In this document: one piece after another, positions 35,201 to 44,200 of the stretch
How positions within the stretch are numbered: the first letter of the stretch is position 1
How the letters are laid out: the number at the start of each line of letters is the position of its first letter
Assembly (NCBI GenBank): GCA_903896925.1
Contig: CAITZM010000102.1
Coordinates: forward strand, 1-64,000
Origin: an uncultured Lentisphaerota bacterium
Lineage (GTDB): Bacteria > Verrucomicrobiota > Kiritimatiellia > CAIQIC01
Length of the DNA stretch: 64,000 nucleotides
Reading direction: 5' to 3'
Translations under genes and position numbers: made by a program
The notes under the pieces: model-generated
What the model was told of the DNA's origin: nothing
Seen by the model: the letters and a program-made list of their open reading frames with translations, nothing else
The model's database searches: none

Positions 35201-38200
35201 CAGTCCCCACCACCAGCGTCCCGTTCGTCCAACCTTGGTACATGACGCTGTTCACGGTGCCCGTTACCGCATAGCTGCCCGCGTTCGTCGGTGCGAGCGC
35301 GCCGCCGTTGTAGGTCAGGTCCACGGTCAGTCCGGCCGGCACCGTCGTCGCCGTCGCGCGCCGCGCCGTCCCGTCGTAGGTCTGGCTCAAGGCGCCCAGC
35401 ACCACCGTCGCCGCCGTCTTGCTCACGCTAAACGTGTTCGTCACGTTCGGCGCGGCAATCCAGTTCCCGTTGCCGGACTGCGAGGCCAGCACGCTCACCA
35501 CACCCGCGCCCGTAAAACTCAGGCTATCGCCGGCCAAACTCCCCGGACCTGAGACCACCGCATAGCTCACCGGCAACCCGCTCGACGCCGTCGCGCCCAA
35601 CGCCACCACGTTCGTCGTCACCTGGGCTCCGATGGCCGGGAACGTGATGAACTGGTCGGCTGGAATACCTATGCCCGATACCACCAGCGTGTTACTGCCG
35701 CTGGTTGCGTCCGAATACACCGTGACGGTGCCGCCATAGTTCGTCACCGCCACCGGCGCAAAGACCACCGTCACATTCGTTGAAGCGCCGGGCGCAAGCG
35801 TCCCCGCCCAAGCCCCACTGAAGCCGGCCGGATAGCTGATATTGGTCACGGTCAGCGTGGTGTTCCCGCCATTCGAAAGCGTCAGCACAGCCTGATTGGT
35901 AGCCCCCAGCATCACGCTACCAAAGTCCAGATCGCCGGACAGGGCGATGATACGTAGGTCGGGGTCATAGACCAGTTGTAAGGATTGGCCGACTTGCGCC
36001 ACCGACCATACGCCAGCGCTCCAGCTGTCGAGTCCCGTGATGGTAAAGGCGAAGCCGTTGGTAAGGTAACCGCTGAGATCGCCCGCGGCGGTTAGGAAGG
36101 TCCACCGCAGCGGCATCGTCGGCGGTGCCGTGCCTGTCAGTCCGCCTGCATTGAACACATCTACCCTGAGCGGGGAGCTGCTGGAAAGACCATCAAGCGT
36201 CACCGAACCAGCCACGCTGATCAGGTCCCAATCCACGCCAGCCACGCCGCCGGTCGCATTAAGGCCCACTTGCACATGCGCGCCGGCGCCCAGGCTCACA
36301 TTGGTCGCAGCAAGGGTCCCGACCGTGGTGCCTGCGGCCAGCGTGCCGCCGGAAAGCACCTGAACAGTCGCCACCGTCCCCGTGCCGCCCAACGTGGCGC
36401 CATTGAACACCCTGATCAAGCGGTTACCCGTAGCGGTGCCATTCATGAAGAGCACGCCGATACCGAGAACATCCAAGCCACCATCGCCGGATAAGGCACC
36501 GGTCAGGTTGACACTGCGCGGCTGGCCCGTGACATCCGCCGTGTTGATCGTCACGGTGCCGTTCAACACCAGCGCCGCCGACCACGTCACGTTGGTATTG
36601 AGGGGACCGAGCACGCCGCCGGCCAACACGAGGTTGGCGCCCCCGCGGCTGGTGATCGTATTCGCCTGGAGCGTGCCGCCGCTCATGCTCAACATACCGG
36701 CCAGGCCATTCGTCAGCATCACCGTCGGAGTCCGGATGTTGCCGCTGTCCATCGTCACGTTACCGCGCCGCACTTCCAACAGGCCCGCGCCGGCATTGGT
36801 GGTGACCAGGTTGCCGCCGCCGAGGGCGAGGGTATTGTTCGTGCTGCTGCTGTTGAGGCCCACCGTGACCGCCTGGGCGTACACCGTGCCGCCGGTGGCG
36901 AGCAGCAGTTGGTTGCCTGCGCCGTTGTAACCGAGGTAGAGACTGGAGGTATTACTCCAAAGGCTGCCTGCCCCGCAGATCATGGCGGCACAATTGCTGG
37001 CACTGACGTTATAGCCAATATACGCGGCCGTGTTATGCGCCTTGCCTCCATTGGTGACAGCCAATTGGCTGCCAGCACCGGAGTACCCCACGAACAAGGT
37101 GGCGGTGTTGCTCCAGACGCTGCCCGCGCCGCCGATGATGACCGCGCTGTTGGTAGCGCTGACATTGTAACCAATAAAACCGCTGGTGTTATAGACCCTG
37201 CCCTGGTTGTTGAGGCTCAGTTGATTGCCTCCGCCGGAGTAACCTGTGTACAGGCTGGCGGAGTTGCTCCAGGCGCTGCCCGGGTCGGTGACCAGCACGG
37301 CGTTATAACAGGCCGCGGTGCCCCACCCGATATAGCCGTTGACGTTTATAAGCAGACCGCCGTCGGCGACGGTCAATTGATTGTAAGCGGCATACGTCCC
37401 CACATCGCGATTGTCGGTGTTGGACCAGAGGCTGCCCGCGCCGGTGACGAGCGCCGCGTTGCTGTCCGCGCCGGCATTATAGCCGAGGGAGGCATGTGCG
37501 TTGTACAGTGCTGCGCCACCGGCAATCGTCAATAGATTCCCCGCGCCATAATAGCCCACCCGCACATTGGCACTATTGCTCCAGACACTGCCCGTGCCGA
37601 TGATAGAGGCCGCATTGTTGTGGGCGTTGGAGGTGTAGCCGATATAGGCATTGGCAGTCCCTAGCGTACCGCCGGCGACGATCAAACGATTCCCTGGACT
37701 CATCTGTCCGACGTCCAGTTGGTTGGCCGTGAACACACCCCCGTTGATTTGGATGCATCCGGACAGCGCCTTGCCGACTACGGTTTCGGCCACGCCCGTG
37801 GCGTCCAGCCATCCGGATTCCAAGCAGACTCCGCCATCCACCGTCAGGACACCCATCACCAAGCCAATTTTTACGGCCGCGTTACTGACCACAAGTTGAC
37901 CGCCTTCATCCAAGCTGAGATTATTCAGCGCGAAGGGCATCTCCAGCGGCAGGTTCTCTACCCACAGTGTATTTGTCGCCCCCCCAGATGCCGCCACGAT
38001 GAGGCTGTAATTGGTTACACTCCCCGGGGCCTCCGCGAAAGTTGTGGCATTGACGGTGACCCGCTTGTTGCCCGCGTTGGTGATCAACACAGAGGAGTCT
38101 GCCACCGAGGGAGCGACCCTACGCGACCAGTACGCCCCCTGCTCCCACCCCCCGTCGTTCTCCGCTTGCCACTGGTTGGTAGCGCCCTGGGTCGTCAGAA

Positions 38201-41200
38201 TACCGCCATGAAAAATGACCGTGCCGCCGTCAAAGTTGGTTGTACCTGCCAGGATGACAGGGCCCCAAACATCGAGGATACAGCCGTTGGTTGCCACCAA
38301 GGCCCCCTCGCTATAGAGTGGCCCCAGCACCGTCAGAGGATAGGTGCTGGAGGTGGCCAGCAGTGTGCCCGAATTGAGGAGGGATCCGCTGACCGTGCCG
38401 TAACCCAACAAGGTATTGTTGGAATGGATTTCCACCACAGCGCTGTTCAAGGTCCCGTTGGACAGCACCAGTTGATTGCCTGTGGCGAACTGCCCGATCA
38501 CCGTCCTGAGCGCTTGTACTTTCCCGCCATCGGCGATGGTCAGGCTGTTGTTCGTGCCGTAGTTGCCCACGTAGAGGACGCCGGTATTGTTCCAGAGACT
38601 GCCCGCGCCCTTAACGAGCGCTGCGTTGTTATCGGCGCCGGGCATGTTGCCGATATAACCATTATTGTTATAGAGCACCCCCGCGCTGGAGACCGTCAGT
38701 TGATTGCCCGCGCCAGAGTTTCCTGTATAGAAGTCGGAACGGTTGGTCCAGACGCTGCCCGGCCCGATGACTGACGCTGCATTTTGGTTGGCGTTGGAAT
38801 AGCAGCCGATCTGGCCGTAGGCGTCATATACCTTGCCACTATTGACAAGGGTCAGTTGATTGCCCACGCCATAGAAGCCCACATGAAGATCGTTGATGTT
38901 GGTCCAAACACTACCCGCCCCGCTGATCAGCACCGTATTATTACTCGCCCGGCTGTTATAGCCTATATAGGCATAGGTGTCATACACCTTGCCCCCGTTG
39001 GTGAGGGTTAGTTGATTGCCGACGCTGTTGTATCCCAGATAAAGTGAATAGTTGTTACTCCAGATGCTGCCTGCGCCGGTGATGGTCGCCACGTTGTTAC
39101 TGGCACTGGCATTGTAGCCCATATAACCGTAGTAACTGTAGGCCTTGCCGCTATTGCTGACCGTCAACTGGCTGGCCGCGCCGGAATTCCCCAGATAAAG
39201 GTTGGAGGTATTGCTCCAGATACTGCCCGCACCGGTGATGGTCGCCGTGTTGTTGCTGGCGCTGGCACTGCTGCCCATATAACCCGTGGCACTAAAAACC
39301 TTGCCGCTATTGAGGATCGTCAGTTGATTGCCCGCGCCGTAGTTGCCCACGTAGAGGCTGGAGCTGTTGGTCCACATGCTGCCCGAGCCCGTGATCGTCG
39401 CCGCGTTATTGCTGGCGCTGGAATTATAACCGATATACCCGTTGACACTACACACCCTCGCACTGTTGCTGATCGCCAGTTGACTGCCTGCGCCAGAGTT
39501 GCCCACATAGAGGCTGGAGGTATTGGTCCAGACACTGCCGACGCCACTAACGGTCGCAACATTATTCGTAGCGCTCGCATTGTAGCCGATATAGCTGCCG
39601 CTGCTGTGCACCTTGCCACTGTTGCCGACCGACAACTGATTGCCCGCGCCATTGTAGCCCAAGTAGAGGGTGGAGGTGTTGCTCCAGACGCTGCCCGCAC
39701 CGGAAATGGTCACCGCGTTGTTGGTGGCACCAGCCCCATAACCGATATAGCCCGCCGCATTGTTCACCTTGGCATTGCGGATGACCGTCAACTGGTTACT
39801 GCCGGCGTTATAGCCCAAATAGAAAGTGCTCAAGGTGGTCAGGTTCGAACCGCAGAGGGTCAAGGGACCGCTGTCCACCGTCACGGCACCGCGACTGCCG
39901 GACAAATATCCCACCGTCAGGTTACGCACCCACGCCGTGCTGTTGGACAGGCTCAACTGACCCAGCCCTCCATAACCCAGATACGTTTGTGCGTTCGTCA
40001 ACAGGAGGGTGCTCCCTTGGGCGGCGATGCTGCCATCGAGACGGTTGCTGGCGCCCGAGAGCCCGCAGGCCTGCAAGGCAGCGTTCTTCAGGGTCACGGC
40101 CACGCTGCCGGTCAGGGCGAGACCATTGAGCACCCGCAACGGATTGGCGGACCCGACATTGTCCAGCAACAGCGTGTTCGTTGTCCCCGCCGGTGCACTT
40201 AAGAGCAGATTATTGATGGTCAACGCAGCCGGCAGGTTGGTGACGCTGGCATTCAGCGTGACGGTCTTGTTGTTGGCATTGGTAACCTGGACTTGCCACT
40301 GATCCGCCGCGGGCGGAATCCCCAGCGACCAGTTCGTGGCCATCTGCCACCCGCCATCGGCAGCCGTCATCCAGTCGTTGGTAAGCATGCTCAGGACTGT
40401 GACGAAATTGGTCCGCGTCAGCGTGTGATCGCCCAAGATGCCGGAGACCTGCAAGGTCACGGTATTGGTACCGGTCCACGCATAGGTGTGGGCCAGGGTT
40501 GACAACGTGGTATTGCTGGACGTGCCATCCCCGAAGGTCCAGCAGCGGTTGCTGATGGTGCCGGTGGAGTTGTCCGTAAACGTCACGGTCAACGGTGCCG
40601 CCCCCAGCAGCGGTGTTCCGCTGAAACTGGCGACCGGCATCGAGCCGCCAGTGCCGGTCACAGTGCTTGTGGCGCTGCCGCCACTGCTGACAAAGAGCAG
40701 ACTGGTCGAATAGCTGAGATTGCTGGCCGGCAGGAAACGGATCACGACATTGGTTGCGGTGCCGGGTGCCAGGCTATAGCTGCCGCCCGACACCACGGTA
40801 AAAGCGGTGTTCGAGAGCGTAGCCGTACCGGTGAGTGTGTCGCCGCCATAATTGCTGACCACAAAACTGGTCTGGCTGGTGGCGCCGAGCAACAGGGTCC
40901 CGAAATTATAGCTGGGCGGCGAAACGGCCAACAGTCCGGTGCCATACACGGTGGTGGCCACAGTCGCACTGTTATCGAGCAGATTCGTATCGAGCGCGCT
41001 GGTGCTGACCGTGGCCGTGTTCAGCAGGCCGGCCTCGATGAAGGGGGTCACCACCAGCGTGACGGTGGCCACGGCCCCGCTGGCGAGCGAGCCCAGATTA
41101 CAGGTGACCACACCGCCGGACTGGGTGACTGAGCCCTGTGAGATAGCGGCGGAAACAAAGGTGACCAGTGCGGGCAACGTATCGGTGAGCATGACGGCGG

Positions 41201-44200
41201 ATGCCGTCGCCGGCCCCAGATTGGTGATCGTGAGGTAGTAGATCAGGTTCGAGCCGGCATGAATGGGATTCTGGGACGCCGTCATCGCGAGAGCGAGGTC
41301 GGCATTGGCCGCCGTGACATGGAACAGGGAACTGGTGCCGGAGTGCCCGGCGCCATCGCTGGCCCGCAACATGAAATTGCTGCCGAACTCCAAGGCGGTC
41401 AGGTTGCCGCTCCAACGACCGTCCATGAAGGCACCTGTGTTGGTGGGTGACACACCGAAGGCGCCCGCACTGGTCAGCCGGATGTTGGGGACCTGCACGC
41501 TAAGATTGCCGACGGGTGTGCTTCCGCTCCACGCCAAGGGGTCACCGTAACCGCTGTCGGTGTAGTAGTAGAGCGCGCGATTCTGACCCGCCGAGGTATA
41601 CCGGCTGGCGCCGCTTGCAGTCCACGAACTGTTGTTGAAACTGAAGTCAATCAACAGGCTGCTGATCCCGTCATAACTGAACGGCTGACTGAACACGAAG
41701 TTGACCCAGCCGGTGCTCGCAATGGTCTGGTGTGCTTGGTAGACCGTGGTCCAACCGCTGCCGTCCCATGCGGCCGAGGCATAGTTGGTCAGGGCGCTGT
41801 GCTTGAGGCGAATGGTCCAGTTGCTCATCGTCTGCCCCGGCAAGGTCGTCACATCCAGGGCGAGCGCGCCGATCTGCCGGGCGCCACCCAGTTCCGACGG
41901 CAGATAAATGACCTGTGTGCGCGCATCGTGATAATAGGTGTATAGAGGGAAGTTCCAGCTCGCGGCCCCATTCCCGATGTTGTTCGTGGCAACGGCGCTA
42001 TTGTTTACGCCGCTCAAGCTCACGACGCTGGTAAAGTTGCTGACCGTCCGATGGCCGGCATCCTGGGCCGTGAGCGTGACGGGAAAGGGCGTGTTCTGCA
42101 GTTGCGGTGAACCGATGGCGCTCCAGTCAAAATGATCGAGCGGGCCATACGCGGTAACCGTCAAGCTGGCAGCGCGGGTCGTGCTGCCAGCCCCGCTGCT
42201 CAGATTGCTGAAAAGGAGCGTGTCCGTGTAGAGGCCCAACGGCAGCCCCAGCGCGCCGGCATTGATCGAAACCGTGAGGTTGGTCGCGGACTGCGGCGCC
42301 AGCGTGCCCGTACTGGCGGAGAGCGTGAGCCACGCGGCGGTCTTGCCCACCTGCCAGTCGAGATAACCCGTACCCGCATTGGTGAGGGCATAGACCTGGC
42401 TCGCCGGCAGGAAGGGCCCGCCGAGGAGTCCCACCGCCGTCAGGTTCGTGGCCGGCGTGACGCTCAACAGGGCCACTCCACCTGTCGCCGTGTTGCCGGC
42501 GATCCCTGTATTGTTGGCGCTGTTGGGATCCGTGCAGAGGCACGAGAGGCTGGCGGAACCGGACAACGCGCCCGCCAGCGTCGGGCTAACCGTGATGGTG
42601 ACCGTGGCCCATGCGCCGTTCGCCAAATCCCCCAGGGCACAACTGACCACCCCGGCCACCTGCGTGCAACTCCCTTGCGAGACGGTGGTGCCCAGATACG
42701 TGACCGTGCCGGGCAAGGGAACCGTCAAACCGACGCTCAGCGCCCGCTGCGGACCGCGGTTGCTGACGATCACGGTATAGGTCAGGACTTCCCCCACCCC
42801 GACGGAAGCGGGCGCAGCCGTCAGGCTCAAGGCAAGGTCGGCAGTGGCCTGCACACTGAAGACGCTGCTGGTACCGGCGTGACCGTTGGCCCCGACGGCC
42901 GTCAGGGTCATGTTGGTGGCCAGCCGCAGCACGGCGACCGTTCCTGTCCAGCTACCGCCTACAAAGCTGCCGCTGAGGGCTGGCGTGATCGGCACGGCAT
43001 TGGCGTCTGCGCCCGCCAGTGAAACACTGGCGGCGAAGTTGCTGACCACTCCGCCGAAGTAATCATAGGCCGTCACCACGACGGCAAACGGTGCATCCAG
43101 AATTTGCGGCGAGGTCACCGTACTCCAGGCAAAATGATGGAGGGGCACTTCGCTGTCCAGGATCGTCATGCCAGCCTGCGCACTGCTGTAGCCCTCGGCG
43201 CTCGCGGTAACCGTGACATATTGCGAACCATCCGCCAGCGCATCGTCGCCCACGGTCAGGTCGAAGGTGACGTTGGTCTGCCCGGCCGGCACCAGCACGC
43301 TGGCCGGCACCAGCAACTCTCCCGCATCGCTGGAGACCAGTGTGACGGTCACATCGTCCGCGGGCGCCGGATTGACAGCCAACTGCCCCTGGGCGCCGAG
43401 CAAGCCATCGCCCTCAGTCGCGTAGGCGGGCAGCGTGAGCTGGATGGTTTTGGTCGCCAGCGTCATCGTGCCCTGATAGGGAATGGCATTTTGTTCCGAC
43501 ACGGTGATAGCCATCGGCGTGTTCGTGTTGCCGAGCGGAGTTTGCGGCGTGAAGCTGAAGGCCGCCACGCCGGACGCGTCGGTGTAGGCCTTGTGATAGT
43601 CGCCCGGATCGCACACCAAAGCTACCAAGGCGCCGGGCACGGGTACACCGCCACTGGTGACCGTGACGGTGAAACTGGCCGGGGCCAGAGCGGAGAGCTG
43701 GGCCGGATGCGTTACCGCCAGCGTCTTGGGCACGGCATTCCGCGGGCTTTGCTCGGGATCACCCAGCAAGGTGAGGATGTCGAACTCGATCTGCGTGACG
43801 GTTCCAGCGCCTTCCTTTTCATACATGAGGATCTTGCCGAAATTCAGTATCTGCCCCAAGTGTGTCCCATGGCCCACATAGTTGTTGCTGTAGGTCAAGC
43901 CGGGTTTGTAGTAGGGCAGGCCCGAGAGCGTCTCGAAATAGTTCGTGTACATGCATTCATACAGGCCGTGAACGAACCAGTCGTTATACCAGGAATAGCT
44001 GACGCGCGTGGCCCCGATGACAGCATGGGAACCGCCGTTCGTGTTTTTCAAAAAGGACTCCGCGAGGCTCTCGCTCCCGCCATCGAACCAGGCGGTTTCG
44101 CAATTGATGGACATGACGACCGGCAGCCGGGTGCCATTGGTCAGCGCGCCGGCCGTGGTGGGCGAGTACGGCGGCGTGGCCCAGCCACCGGTCTGGCTGC